Assembly (NCBI RefSeq): GCF_013409045.1
Contig: NZ_JACCBT010000001.1
Location: 7,852,669 to 7,916,668, forward strand
Direction: 5' to 3'
DNA from: Actinomadura citrea
GTDB lineage: Bacteria; Actinomycetota; Actinomycetes; Streptosporangiales; Streptosporangiaceae
DNA: 64,000 nucleotides
The notes under the pieces are model-generated. The model worked only from the letters and a program-made list of their open reading frames with translations, had not been told where the DNA came from and ran no database searches. Within the stretch, counting starts at the first letter, position 1. The number at the start of each line of letters is the position of its first letter. A program made the position numbers and the translations under genes. This document shows positions 26,001-34,817 of the stretch, piece after piece.

Positions 26001-27244
26001 GATCGGCGGGCGGCCGCGACGAGCGCGTGGGCGAGGCCGAGCGCGAGCGGCAGCCGGACGACCGCGTCGAACTTGTGCAGGTTGCGCAGCGGGGCGAGCG
26101 GGCCGTCCAGCAGGTCGCGGAGCTGCCCGGCGAACGGGCCCGGCAGGTCGCCGAGGTGCCCCATCGACAGGATCGCCAGCCCGGTGAGCAGCGTGAGCAG
26201 CAGGAACGTCCGTTCGGGCAGCAGCCGGCTCAGCAGCCCGGCGAGCCCGAGCGCGGCGGCGAGGCCCGTGCAGACGATCGCCACCGGGCCGAGCGAGAGG
26301 CCGTGCCCGACCGGCCACCAGACCTGCCCGTCCACGATGAGGTAGTTGACCCAGCGCTCCGCGCCGCGCAGCACGTTGATGAGGCCGGTCGGCCCGGCCG
26401 TCGTCCGCGCCTTCTCGGTGTAGGTCAGCCAGGAGAACCCGTACGTCCCGGTGAGCAGGAGGGGGGCGAGCCACCAGGCGACCGCCGCGCCCGCCGCCAC
26501 CGACCACCACGCGAGCATCCGCGCCCGGAACGACCCGCGCGGTCGCGTCACCACGTACACGACGGGGACGACCAGCACGGCGACGGTCGCGGTCGCGTTG
26601 ATGCCGCCGCAGCAGGCGATCGCCAGGCCCGACCTCGCCGCCGCCCTGAGCCGCCCGGTCTCCCCGGACGCGGCGCCGACCAGCGGCAGGACGATCCAGG
26701 GCAGCATCGCGACCGGCAGGTACTCCGAGGAGATCTGCCCGAGCGTGGCCAGCCCGTTCGGGGCCAGCGCGTAGGCCATCGCCGCGAACAGGCGGGCGCC
26801 CTGCCCGTCCCCGCCGGCGCCTTCGCCGGCGCCGAAGCCGAGACGCCCCGCGAGCCGCCAGGTGCCGACGAACGCCAAGCACATCAGCAGCGCCAGCCAG
26901 AACCGCTGGGTGATCCACGCGGGCATCCCGACGACGTCGCCGAGCGCGAAGAACGGGCCCATCGGGAACAGGTAGCCGACGGCCTGGTTCTGGAGCTGGC
27001 CGAACTGCTCGGGGTCCCACAGGTGCAGGGCGCGGCCGAGGAACCCGAGCGGGTTCACCGCCATGTCGATCTTGGTGTCGGCCAGGATCGCGCCGGGCCG
27101 GGTGCCGAACGCGAGCGCGGTCAGCGCGAGGCAGCACGCGAGGACGCGCAGCCGCTCCCGCACCCGGCCCGCGACGTCCGGGCCGTCCGGCACGGGTCGG
27201 CGGGACGCGCCGGCGCGAGGCGGATTCGCCTCTCCCACGGCCAT
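22844..27244 (-). CDS. aftD: Alpha-(1->3)-arabinofuranosyltransferase AftD
   Basis: 1466 aa, matching AftD length (about 1400). N-terminal GT-C membrane part (about 1-450) with the conserved DTKIDMAVNPLGFLGRALHLWDP and QNQAVGYLFPMGPFF signature, then RNLHKFDAVVRLPLALGLA. Large extracellular part follows: VPRYWRDAAAWINA, VLAVPGAPFGEYLWGRPMDD, a CBM-like AALDGDQFTAWKTGGWNGPVGQWLRVDFDRPREV and a second FDGDPQTAWIAG module. C-terminal helices close it. It adds branching arabinofuranose residues from decaprenyl-phosphoarabinose to arabinogalactan or lipoarabinomannan. Last gene of a minus-strand run; its 3' end overlaps the acyltransferase gene. Confidence 0.92.
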   Translation of the reverse strand: MAVGEANPPRAGASRRPVPDGPDVAGRVRERLRVLACCLALTALAFGTRPGAILADTKIDMAVNPLGFLGRALHLWDPEQFGQLQNQAVGYLFPMGPFFALGDVVGMPAWITQRFWLALLMCLAFVGTWRLAGRLGFGAGEGAGGDGQGARLFAAMAYALAPNGLATLGQISSEYLPVAMLPWIVLPLVGAASGETGRLRAAARSGLAIACCGGINATATVAVLVVPVVYVVTRPRGSFRARMLAWWSVAAGAAVAWWLAPLLLTGTYGFSWLTYTEKARTTAGPTGLINVLRGAERWVNYLIVDGQVWWPVGHGLSLGPVAIVCTGLAAALGLAGLLSRLLPERTFLLLTLLTGLAILSMGHLGDLPGPFAGQLRDLLDGPLAPLRNLHKFDAVVRLPLALGLAHALVAAARRSAGGVRSLRRGAEPAFGRTLKSLLGLPVAAAVALGGIGVTAASHGLSGPGEFTEVPRYWRDAAAWINARAGRQGVLAVPGAPFGEYLWGRPMDDVVQPLLLARWGVRQLVPAGSPGYTRALDAIDQQVRSGQGSPGLSAFLGRMGVRYVLVRNDLRRETLRGAWPARLHQALGDSPGMRRVAAFGAPVGGDADDAVTAVDQKYPALEVYEVDGAAGVANLADAANPVRVYGGPESLLAMADGGTLPDGPVLLDDDAADLRGAPVVTDSPRLLRRNFGELHQTSPTLTAGREGEAADVLDTGWRRYATHVTYGGGVRDVTASTSAAGDDAVPQAREPEATPFAALDGDQFTAWKTGGWNGPVGQWLRVDFDRPREVQSLTAAFLQDGSLGPAVSRVAVETENGTVRQDVQTIVTGQPLRAPGGPTRWVRLRILGLASEPLVPGFARAGVAELSIGGVRPARTFTMPAPAGVDGPATYVMSRAQGAAGECVKGSRRWVCSPSLGSGDEEEAGFDRTFTAAAPGKAAVTGTAVLTDRRLVERFTAVRGQPAVAASSVLADHPADQPRSGFDGDPQTAWIAGERDEAPTYTVRWKGRKRLAAVTVTRPPTASGPMRVRVEGENGQTREGLSDAQGRLTFAPMTTDRVTFTFFRERQAQPIQVTDLVIPGVKPIPDVRALPLRLQCGYGPKLRIGGAAVQTRATGTLGDLLAGRPLRFGACTPAALQAGRNRLASTPFDPYRLDTVTVGAKPGEAAAARPPQEVKVLSWGSGTRRLEVDAAASSFLTVNENFNAGWRATVGGTELRAVRLDGWKQGWAVPKGTSGVVELAYTPDRAQRIAVVAGLSLLLVLLLVAVWPGRGDRRRPEPRALVAGTGWPAWAAIGLAAALGGWIAGVPGLAVTVAVAAVCGWARTRRSAVPRALASPWPVALAMLAGAGCLAAGVRLDLLDNPAAPSGPLGDLAPQLLGLVIVGRLAVELWRPKPPGGSGGRISLSWTAPGQGPPGGTGPGAGSAAAPATPPDSGSGPPLRWSPQPSAADPSRRSPGNRGRSRRTRRR

Positions 27245-27298
27245 GCTCGCCCCCTGCCCCTCTCTGCCCTTCCCCGGGTCCCTGTGCTCCCCCGGGCG

Positions 27299-28483
27299 TC
27301 AGCCAGGGTGTCCGTCACCGTACCTTCGGTCGCCCTGCGCGCCGGCCGGATCGGCCCGGACGGCGGAGGTGATGAGGCCCCGCATCCGGGCGGTGGTGCG
27401 CGCCCAGTCGAACTCTGCCGCCCACCTCTGACATTCCGTGGCGACACGGTCGCGTTCCGTGCGATCGCCCAGGTCCTTGAGGGCGCGCCGGACGACGTCG
27501 GCCTGGTCGTCGCCCTCGCGGACGAGCCATCCGGTGGCCCCGTCGCGGACGGCGTCGCGCAGGCCGTCGACGTCGTGCGCGACGGTCGGGACGCCGAGCG
27601 CCGCGGCCTCGATGACGCTGAGGCCCCAGCCCTCGCCCTGGGATGTGCTGAGGTGCAGATCGGCACGGGCGACCAGGGCCGCCTTCACGTTCTCGGGGAC
27701 GTAGCCGTGCGCGATGACGACCTTCTCCAAGCCGCGGGCTCTGATCCCGGCCGTGAGAGCGCCCGCCTCGGGGCCGTCCCCGACGATGTGGAGCCTCAGT
27801 CCGGGATGCGTCTCGCGAAGGGCCCCCGCGAGATCGAGGAGCAGAGAAAGTCGCTTGTGCGGGACGAGCCGGGTCACGCAGACCAGATCGGGGTCCCCGG
27901 CCGGCTCCGAGACCGCGCCGTCGGGTTCGGCGACCACCGTTCCGTTGGGGACGACGTGGGTCGGCCCAGTCCAGCCCAGTCGCTCCCTCACGGCGCGCTC
28001 CGTGGACGGCGAGACGACCACGACCGCATGGCGCCGGTACGTCCAGCGGCTCACCGGCCCCTCCAGGACTTGGCCGACCCATGCGAGCCATCCGGGGAAG
28101 TACAGGCCGAACTGAGCGTCGTGCACATGGTGGATGACGCAGAACACCGGGACGCGGCGCGGCACGACCCAAGGCGTGAAGAAAGGGATGCCGTTCTGGC
28201 AGTCGACGACCGCGTCGAAGCGCCGCCGCCCGAGGCGGAAACCCAGCATCCACAACAGGACGAGCGGGTAGACGGTGAAACGGCCGCCGAGACGCACGAA
28301 CTCCACGTCCTCGACCCGCTCCCGGCGTTTCTGGCCCGGCGCCCTGCTCGTCACGTAATGGACGCGGGCTCCTCCACCGGCGAACCGGCGCGCCAGTTCC
28401 CAGGCGTAGCGTTCGGCGCCGCCCGCAGAGGGATGCCATGGATCCCGCCAGTTGACGACCGCCAGCCGCAGGTTCTCGCTCAT
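27299..28483 (-). CDS. Glycosyltransferase family 4 (Rv0225-like)
   Basis: 394 aa GT-B enzyme. N-terminal acceptor domain LRLAVVNWRDPWHPSAGGAERYAWELARRF; donor domain VCVTRLVPHKRLSLLLDLAGAL, IVGDGPEAGAL and the EX7E motif EGWGLSVIE near ADLHLSTSQGEGWG. It likely transfers a sugar from a nucleotide or polyprenyl donor to an envelope glycan. Its ATG overlaps the GT2 stop by 4 bp, and aftD starts 54 bp downstream, so the three form one expression unit. Confidence 0.88.
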   Translation of the reverse strand: MSENLRLAVVNWRDPWHPSAGGAERYAWELARRFAGGGARVHYVTSRAPGQKRRERVEDVEFVRLGGRFTVYPLVLLWMLGFRLGRRRFDAVVDCQNGIPFFTPWVVPRRVPVFCVIHHVHDAQFGLYFPGWLAWVGQVLEGPVSRWTYRRHAVVVVSPSTERAVRERLGWTGPTHVVPNGTVVAEPDGAVSEPAGDPDLVCVTRLVPHKRLSLLLDLAGALRETHPGLRLHIVGDGPEAGALTAGIRARGLEKVVIAHGYVPENVKAALVARADLHLSTSQGEGWGLSVIEAAALGVPTVAHDVDGLRDAVRDGATGWLVREGDDQADVVRRALKDLGDRTERDRVATECQRWAAEFDWARTTARMRGLITSAVRADPAGAQGDRRYGDGHPG

Positions 28484-29364
28484 CCCGTCTTCGCGCGCGA
28501 CGTGGGAACGTTCTCTGCCAGTGCGACCGCGTTCGACAGGGCGATGGGCTCCGACAGGGCGACCTGCACCGGACCCGGCTCACCGAACACCGCCCGCAGC
28601 GGCACGACCGGGATGTTCGGCCTCACCGGAATGACGGGCAACCTGACTCCGGCGCGCGCGCGGATCCGGGCCAGGTCGAGCAGGCATCGCAACGAATGCC
28701 GCCGGACCGAGAACGTCGATCCCGGACGGTCACGCCAGATCACCGGGATGTCCGTCACGGACGCTCCGCGCCGCACGCAGTGGGCGAGGAGTTCGACGTC
28801 GAACGAGAAGCCCGACGTGCGCAGGTCCGCCGCCGCGGCCCGTCCCAGCGGGCCGTAGAAGAACTTGAACCCGCACTGGGTGTCGGGGATGCCGCCCACG
28901 AGGTCGCGGACGATCCGGTTGAAGATGATGGCGCCGAGGCGCCTGACGGGCAGCGCGTACCCCTGGACGACCGACCGACCGTGGCGCCTTGACCCGACCA
29001 CGACCGGGCGGCCCTCGCGCAGCAGGACGATGGCTTCGTCCAGCGCGGCGAGGTCTGTTGCCATATCGGCGTCCATGAAGCCCACGTAAGGGGCCCGTGT
29101 CGCGAGCAGTCCGGCGCGGACCGCCGCTCCCTTTCCCCGGCGCTCGCAGCGCACCAGCCGGACGGGGACCGGCCCGTCCCAGGACTCGACGATGCCGGCC
29201 GTCCCGTCGGTGCTGGCGTTGTCGACGACGATGACCTCGGCCCGCGCCGCAAGGCCCGCGAGCTTGTCGCACAGCAGATCCAGTCCCGCCGGAAGCCGGT
29301 CGGCCTCGTTGAAGGCGGGAACGACGATCTCCAGAAGTGCGGGCCGGTCACGCCTGATCCCCAT
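28480..29364 (-). CDS. Glycosyltransferase family 2 (polyprenyl-phosphate type)
   Basis: 294 aa GT-A enzyme: LEIVVPAFNEADRLPAGLDLLC, VIVVDNASTDGTAGIV and the DxD motif GFMDADMATD, then RRLGAIIFNRIVRDLVGGIPDTQCGFKFF, typical of dolichyl- or polyprenyl-phosphate sugar synthases. No C-terminal membrane helices are evident. It may supply lipid-linked sugar to the neighbouring GT-C enzymes AftD and the Rv0226c-like protein (inferred). Overlaps GT4 by ATGA. Confidence 0.87.
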   Translation of the reverse strand: MGIRRDRPALLEIVVPAFNEADRLPAGLDLLCDKLAGLAARAEVIVVDNASTDGTAGIVESWDGPVPVRLVRCERRGKGAAVRAGLLATRAPYVGFMDADMATDLAALDEAIVLLREGRPVVVGSRRHGRSVVQGYALPVRRLGAIIFNRIVRDLVGGIPDTQCGFKFFYGPLGRAAAADLRTSGFSFDVELLAHCVRRGASVTDIPVIWRDRPGSTFSVRRHSLRCLLDLARIRARAGVRLPVIPVRPNIPVVPLRAVFGEPGPVQVALSEPIALSNAVALAENVPTSRAKTG

Positions 29365-29377
29365 CAGGGCCTACACG

Positions 29378-29509
29378 TCACCGGGAGCCGTAGTTGTACA
29401 GCGGCTTGATGACGGGGTCCTTCTGGGAGGCGCTTGCGAGCTGGACCGCGCCGAACGAGGCTCCGGAGGCCAGCAGGACGCCGACGATTGCGGCGATGGC
29501 GATGCGCAT
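29378..29509 (-). CDS. DUF2613-like single-helix protein (43 aa)
   Basis: A 43-aa protein made of one membrane helix (AIAAIVGVLLASGASFGAVQLA) and a short extracellular tail ending in PLYNYGSR. ATG 29509 overlaps the stop of the upstream gene (TGATG). Mycobacteria carry a similar small protein (Rv0236A, DUF2613) next to aftD, so both position and ending fit. Probably an accessory of the arabinan machinery; function unproven. Confidence 0.75.
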   Translation of the reverse strand: MRIAIAAIVGVLLASGASFGAVQLASASQKDPVIKPLYNYGSR

Positions 29510-31221
29510 CAGGGGGTCCTTCGTCGGGGGCGGGGTCCGCGGGGCGTGATACCGCCGAGTAACGGGAAGCTCAGAGTAGTCCTTGAGGCCGTGATTGACC
29601 AGAAAACGGCGAGACTCGTCAGCACCCACGCGGCCACCACGGGCGCGACCGGCACCGCGTCCCGGGCCCCGCCCGCGGCCCCCTCGATCCGGTATACGAC
29701 CAGGTCAGGCCCGCGCAGTACCTCCATGGCCGCGCCGGAGGGGCGGTTGGCCCCCGGCTCCGCGTCCACGACGACGTACCGTACGCCCTCGTCACGCAGC
29801 GTCGCCGCGGGCGGTGTTCCGGTCCGTGCCGAGGGCGCGAGCTCGACCGCCCTCGGGTCCTCGGGCGCGACCGTCGTTCCGCCCACGGTGACGGCGTCGT
29901 CCACGACGACGCGGCGGTGCAGGTAGCGGGGCATCGGGTCGAGCACCCGGCGCCCGTGGTTCCAGGGGAAGCTCCGGTAGGACGCCCAGGGCAGGACCAG
30001 CACATCCCCGGGGGCGGGGTCGCCGTCGATGATCCGCCGTGCGCGCGCCCAGTCGTCCGGGTATCGGACGGACCGCAAATCGCCCGCCGCACCCCACGCC
30101 AGCGTCGGCAGCAGGAGGACCGGGACCGCCACCGCGGCGACGGCCGCTCCCGGCCACCGGGCCTGGGCCGCCCGGTCGGCGGCCACCCCCAGCCCCACGG
30201 CGACCACGACGGAGAGCGGGGCCGCGAACTGCTGCCCGTCCCGGAGGACGGCGAACCCGGGCCAGAGGTCGATGACGCCTTCGAGGACGGGCGCCGCCAC
30301 CGCTCCCAGCGCCGCCACGACGAACCCGGCCGCCGCCGCGACGGCCGCGCCCCGCCGCCAGCCGGGCTCCCGGCACCATCCCCAGTAGGCGGCCAGCGCG
30401 ACCAGCACCACGACCAGCCAGATCGTCGCGATGACCGGTGCCCCGTAGCCCCTCGGCACCGTCTCGCCGTTCCACACCCCGCCGAGCAGGAGCAGGCTGC
30501 CGAGCGTTCCGAACGGAGTGTCCGCCCTGGCCGCGAACAGGTCGACGGCCGTCCCGTCCCCCGGCAGGCCCGCGGGGCGCAGGGCCCCGGGGATCAGCCA
30601 GGGCAGGCTGAGCACGCCCGCGGCGGCCACGACCCGCAGGCCGGCGCGGAGACGCTCGGCCCCCGGCGGGGTCACGAGGGCGACGGCGAGGGCCGTCATG
30701 GCGGAGACCGCCAGGGCCGCGAAACCGCCGATCGCGGCGGGGAGGAGGGCGCGGACGAGACGGCGCCCTCCGCCGGGCCCGTCCGTCCCCGCGGCCGCGG
30801 CCACCACCCAGGGCAGGGCCGCGTAGCCGAGGAGGAGCGCCCACTGCCCGAGCAGCAGGCGTTCGGCGACGAACGGGTTCCAGGCGTAGCAGACGCCGGC
30901 GGCCAGGCGCGGCAGCAGCCGGGGCGACGGGACCAGCGACGCCGCCGACGTGCACGCCATCACGAAGACCGCCAGCAGGACGAGCTTCTGCACCGCGTCC
31001 GCCGGGACGACCGCGGCGAGCGCGGTGACGAACGCGTCGCTCGGCACGTGCCGGGGCACGACCCCGGTCAGCCCGAACGTCAGGCGTGTGAACGCGGGGT
31101 CGGGCACGAACACCATGTCGTAGGACAGCACGAAGCCGGGCGCGAGCCCCGGCCCCAGTGCCGCGAGCCCGAGCCCGAGGCCGGTGAGGACGGCCACCAG
31201 GTGCCGCGTCCGGTCGGTCAA
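29509..31221 (-). CDS. Polytopic GT-C-like membrane protein (Rv0226c-like)
   Basis: 570 aa from a TTG at 31221 that has GGGAG 8 nt upstream; a GTG at 31197 is the alternative. About 11-12 helices occupy residues 1-400. The early loop FVLSYDMVFVPDPAFTRLTFGL places an Asp after the first helix, as in GT-C transferases, and LAAGVCYAWNPFVAERLLLGQWALLLGYA resembles AftD-like proteins. A C-terminal soluble part (about 410-530) precedes a final helix. Likely a polyprenyl-phosphate-sugar-dependent glycosyltransferase (inferred). Confidence 0.75.
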   Translation of the reverse strand: MTDRTRHLVAVLTGLGLGLAALGPGLAPGFVLSYDMVFVPDPAFTRLTFGLTGVVPRHVPSDAFVTALAAVVPADAVQKLVLLAVFVMACTSAASLVPSPRLLPRLAAGVCYAWNPFVAERLLLGQWALLLGYAALPWVVAAAAGTDGPGGGRRLVRALLPAAIGGFAALAVSAMTALAVALVTPPGAERLRAGLRVVAAAGVLSLPWLIPGALRPAGLPGDGTAVDLFAARADTPFGTLGSLLLLGGVWNGETVPRGYGAPVIATIWLVVVLVALAAYWGWCREPGWRRGAAVAAAAGFVVAALGAVAAPVLEGVIDLWPGFAVLRDGQQFAAPLSVVVAVGLGVAADRAAQARWPGAAVAAVAVPVLLLPTLAWGAAGDLRSVRYPDDWARARRIIDGDPAPGDVLVLPWASYRSFPWNHGRRVLDPMPRYLHRRVVVDDAVTVGGTTVAPEDPRAVELAPSARTGTPPAATLRDEGVRYVVVDAEPGANRPSGAAMEVLRGPDLVVYRIEGAAGGARDAVPVAPVVAAWVLTSLAVFWSITASRTTLSFPLLGGITPRGPRPRRRTP

Positions 31222-31251
31222 GCAGTCCGCTCCCGCATGTGAGCCTGGACG

Positions 31252-33384
31252 CTACCCGACCGGCTCGGGGTCGCGGGGCAGGCCGAGGATCCGCTCGCCG
31301 ATCACGTTCAGGTTGACCTCGGTGGTGCCGCCGCCGATCGTCATCGCACGGGAGGCGAGCAGGTAGCGGGTCCAGCGGGCGCGCAGGGGATCGCGGCGCC
31401 CGCCGGTCAGGGCGCCCTCCTCGCCGAGCAGCGTGAACCCGAACTCGGTGGCCTGCTGACCGTGCTCCATCGCCACCAGCTTGCGGACGTTCGCCGTCGC
31501 CCCCGGGTCGGTGCCCGAAAGCCGCTTGAGCGTGGCGCGCAGCCCGAGCAGGTTGAACGCGTGCTCGTCGCAGGCGAGGCGCCCGATCCCGTCGCGGACG
31601 ACGGGGTCCCCGTCCAGACCGAGTTCCGCCGCGAGGTCGAGCAGCTTGGGCAGGTCGCCGCCGAGCTGGAAGCTGCTCGTCAGGCCGACCCGCTCGTTCG
31701 CCAGCGTCGTGCGGGCCACGCGCCAGCCCTCGTTGACCGGGCCGACGACGAGGTCGTCCGGCACGAACACCCCGTCGAGGAAGACCTCGTTGAACACGGC
31801 GTCGCCGGTGCACTCGCGCAGCGGGCGGACCTCGATGCCGGGCGAGGCCATGTCGACGAGGAAGTAGGTGATCCCCTCGTGCTTGGGACGGTCCGGATCG
31901 GTGCGCGCGACGCAGATCCCCCACTGCGCCTCGCGGGCCAGCGACGTCCAGATCTTCTGCCCGGTGATCGTCCAGCCGCCCTCGGCGCGCTCGGCGCGGG
32001 TCCGCAGCCCGGCGAGGTCGGAGCCCGCGCCCGGCTCGGAGAACAGCTGACACCAGATGATCTCGCCGCGCAGCGTCGGCGGCAGGAACCGCCCCTGCTG
32101 CGCGGCAGTCCCGTACTGGACCAGCGAGGGCACGACCCATGCCGCGATCATCAGCGGCACCGGCCGCACCTTCGCGGCGCCGAGCTCCTGCTGGATCACG
32201 ATCTGTTCGAGGGGACCGGCGTCCCGTCCCCAGGGCTCCGGCAGGTGCGGCGTCACCCAGCCGCCCTCGGCCATCGCGGCGCGCTGTTCGAGCGGCTCCA
32301 TCGCGGCCAGCTCGGCGACGCGGGCGCGGATGTCCTCGCGGACCGGTGCCGCGTCCTCGGCCAGTTCGATGCTCATCGGGCGCCGGACGCCCCTGACCGC
32401 AAGCGCGGCGACCTCCGCGCGGTGCGTGCCGGCCCGTCCCAGGAGCGCGCGGAGGGTGAGGGCCCGCCGGTAGAGAAGGTGGGCATCGTGCTCGTAGGTG
32501 TAACCGACGCCCCCATGGATCTGGATGTTGCCTTCGGCGCAGGTGACGGCGGCGTCCGCCGCCAGAGCGGCCGTCACTCCCACGGCGTAGGCGCGCTGGT
32601 CTTCTGGCTCGTCCAGAGCGCGCGCGGCGTCCCACACCGCCGCCCTGGCGCGCTCAACGGCGATGAGCATCCGCGCGCACTTGTGCTTGACGCCTTGGAA
32701 CTGGCCGATCGGACGGCCGAACTGCTCGCGCAGCTTCGCGTACGCGACGGCGTCGTCCAGGGCACGTCCTGCCACGCCGCATGCCTCGGCCCCGAGGAGG
32801 ACGGCCGCGAGAGCGTGCACGTCCACGCCGCTGACGAAGCACTCGTCCGGAAGGGACACGCCCTCGACCGTGACCGATCCCACCGGACGGGTGATGTCGA
32901 GGGACTCCAGCGGCTCGACGGTGACCTCGTCCCGCCCCAGGACGACCCACCGGCCACCGGCCGGGAGGACGAAGAGGTCGGCCAGCGGGGCGCCCAGCAC
33001 CGGCTGCACCGTCCCGGAGACGGTGGAGCCGTTCGTGGCGAGGCCGCCGGAAAGCCCGACCGCCGCTTTCCGGGCCCCCGCGACGAGCCCGCGCACGTCC
33101 GCCCCGGCCGCGTGCAGGATCGCGGAGGCGAGCACGGTCGGCGCATACGGGCCGGGAGCGAGCACCCGTCCCAGCTCCTCCAGCGCAACGGCCTGCTCCA
33201 GGATCCCGAAGCCCTCGCCGCCCACGTCCTCGGGCAGGTGCAGGCCGAGGAGCCCCTGTTCGGCGAGCGCGGGCCAGAAGCCCGCGTCCGCGTCCCGGAC
33301 GGCCTCCCGCGTGACGGCCCGCTCGGCGAAGCCGCGCACCGACGCCGCCAGCGCCTCGTGTTCCTCGGTCAGCCCGATGGCCAT
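31252..33384 (-). CDS. Double-domain acyl-CoA dehydrogenase, FadE34-like
   Basis: 710 aa from ATG 33384 (AAAGG with a 7-nt spacer; a GTG at 33390 is possible). Two complete acyl-CoA dehydrogenase units are fused: residues about 1-340 (EEHEALAASVRGFAERAV ... GGVGYTYEHDAHLLYRRA) and about 345-710 (GEIIWCQLFSEPGAGSDLAGLRT ... TIGGGTTEVNLNVIGERILGLPRD). Length and layout match mycobacterial FadE34 (711 aa), a flavoenzyme that desaturates the five-carbon steroid side-chain CoA ester. It sits directly upstream of the arabinan operon (30-bp gap), an unusual pairing. The FadE34 role is inferred. Confidence 0.85.
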   Translation of the reverse strand: MAIGLTEEHEALAASVRGFAERAVTREAVRDADAGFWPALAEQGLLGLHLPEDVGGEGFGILEQAVALEELGRVLAPGPYAPTVLASAILHAAGADVRGLVAGARKAAVGLSGGLATNGSTVSGTVQPVLGAPLADLFVLPAGGRWVVLGRDEVTVEPLESLDITRPVGSVTVEGVSLPDECFVSGVDVHALAAVLLGAEACGVAGRALDDAVAYAKLREQFGRPIGQFQGVKHKCARMLIAVERARAAVWDAARALDEPEDQRAYAVGVTAALAADAAVTCAEGNIQIHGGVGYTYEHDAHLLYRRALTLRALLGRAGTHRAEVAALAVRGVRRPMSIELAEDAAPVREDIRARVAELAAMEPLEQRAAMAEGGWVTPHLPEPWGRDAGPLEQIVIQQELGAAKVRPVPLMIAAWVVPSLVQYGTAAQQGRFLPPTLRGEIIWCQLFSEPGAGSDLAGLRTRAERAEGGWTITGQKIWTSLAREAQWGICVARTDPDRPKHEGITYFLVDMASPGIEVRPLRECTGDAVFNEVFLDGVFVPDDLVVGPVNEGWRVARTTLANERVGLTSSFQLGGDLPKLLDLAAELGLDGDPVVRDGIGRLACDEHAFNLLGLRATLKRLSGTDPGATANVRKLVAMEHGQQATEFGFTLLGEEGALTGGRRDPLRARWTRYLLASRAMTIGGGTTEVNLNVIGERILGLPRDPEPVG

Positions 33385-33465
33385 GGCCACACCTTTCTCA
33401 GGGGTGGCCCAGCGTATGAGAACGGGATTCGGTTGTCAGGAGGCGATCGGTCGGGAGGCCGTCGG

Positions 33466-34695
33466 TCAGGAGGCGATCTTGAGCTGTCCGAGGAACCGGT
33501 TGACGTCCGGCCACTGCTTGCGGTGCGTGTTCGGCATCGACGCGAACACCACCGCCGGCGCCTTCCGGCCGGTGTCGACGACCGCCACGACGACGATCTC
33601 ACCCGTCGCGCGCACCCCGGAACGCTTGTAGGTGAGGTACGAGGCGACCAGCCAGCCCTTGTGCCCGTCCACGTTCAGCGCCTGCGACGCCAGGGGCGCC
33701 GACTTGTGGGGGAACGCGTAGTACTGCGCCTCGTAGCCCTTCGCGGCCATGCCGGCCACGGCCTTCACGCTGTCCGGCCCCTGGTAGGCGCTCTGCAGGG
33801 TCGGGATCAGCGTGCCGGTGAGGAGCTGCCCGTACCAGAACCGTCCCGCGTGCCGCTCGGTCAGGAGGATCTGCTGCCCCGACCATCCCGGCGTGCCCAG
33901 CTTGTTCTTCTTGGTGGGCACCTGCCAGGGGGCGGCCAGCCGCGGATACGACAGCCCGGAGTGGGCGTCGTTGACCCGCCCGAGCATCCGGCTCGGCTTC
34001 CCGGCGAACGTCGCGAGGCGCTTGTCCGGCGGCATCTCCGCCTGCGCCGCCTCGGACTGCTCCGCCGCGGCCCGCCGGTCGGCGTTGCCGGACGTGTCGG
34101 AGGTGTCGCCGGGCTCGTCGCCGCCGCTCTTCATGAAGTAGACGCCGCCGGCCGCGAGGAGCGCGACCACCAGCAGGCCGACCCCGCCGAACAGCACGAG
34201 CCGGGAGCGTCCGCCGCGCTCGTCCAGGACGTCGCGCTGCGGCTTCGGCGAGCCGCCGAGCTTGGCGTCCGCGGCGTCCTCGTCGGCCATCCAGTCGGGC
34301 ATCTGCCAGTTGCCGCTGCTCGGCTTGCCGGGCTTCGCCGGCTGCCCGGACCCGGTGGGGACGGCCGGGACGTACCTGTCGTCGGCGTCACCGTCGTCGG
34401 CGCCCTCGTCGAAGAGCGACCCCTCCCACTGGGGCGCCTCCTCGGCCACGGGCGCCACCTTGACGTCCTCGGGGTCCGGCTCCTCGCCCGCCGCGGTCTC
34501 CCGGCGCCCGGTCTCGACCTTGCCCCAGACGTCGTGCGTCCCGGCGCCCTCGCCGGACGCGGAGAAGTCGGTGCGGCCCGTCGGCGGGGGCACCGGCACC
34601 TCCGGCACCTTCGGCTCGGGGAAGGCCGCCTGCGGCCCGGTCGCACCGTCCGCGCCGTCCCGCGGCTCGCTCTCGCTCATTTCGGTCCAGCGCAC
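33466..34695 (-). CDS. Single-pass membrane protein with acidic tail
   Basis: 409 aa from the GTG at 34695, which has GGGGGAG 6 nt upstream; ATGs at 34716 and 34680 lack ribosome sites. A cytoplasmic N-terminus of about 170 residues is acidic and Pro-rich. One helix follows (LVLFGGVGLLVVALLAAGGVYF). The extracellular domain (about 200-409) contains GKPSRMLGRVNDAHSGLSYPRLAAPW, QQILLTERHAGRFWYGQLLTGTL and GHKGWLVASYLTYKRSGVRATGEIVVVAVVDTG. I know such proteins only as actinobacterial hypotheticals. Function unknown. Confidence 0.75.
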   Translation of the reverse strand: MRWTEMSESEPRDGADGATGPQAAFPEPKVPEVPVPPPTGRTDFSASGEGAGTHDVWGKVETGRRETAAGEEPDPEDVKVAPVAEEAPQWEGSLFDEGADDGDADDRYVPAVPTGSGQPAKPGKPSSGNWQMPDWMADEDAADAKLGGSPKPQRDVLDERGGRSRLVLFGGVGLLVVALLAAGGVYFMKSGGDEPGDTSDTSGNADRRAAAEQSEAAQAEMPPDKRLATFAGKPSRMLGRVNDAHSGLSYPRLAAPWQVPTKKNKLGTPGWSGQQILLTERHAGRFWYGQLLTGTLIPTLQSAYQGPDSVKAVAGMAAKGYEAQYYAFPHKSAPLASQALNVDGHKGWLVASYLTYKRSGVRATGEIVVVAVVDTGRKAPAVVFASMPNTHRKQWPDVNRFLGQLKIAS

Positions 34696-34817
34696 ACTGC
34701 GCTCCCCCTGATCGGACATGCGGCACACGTTACGCCAAGATCACTCATGCCGTTCCGGCCGGTCATCACGCTCAGGACACATCTTCTCATCGCCTCGGTG
34801 GCGGCGTCCCCGCCGCC

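Noticed and set aside
24329-28858. A 1509-codon open frame on the + strand
   Set aside because: It is the antisense of aftD, GT4 and part of GT2; composition is Arg/Gly/Pro-rich with no domain, as expected for the complement of GC-rich genes.
33417-33431. A weak KstR-like sequence upstream of the FadE34-like gene
   Set aside because: Three of the conserved positions differ (GAT for GTT and both ends), so it is not better than chance.
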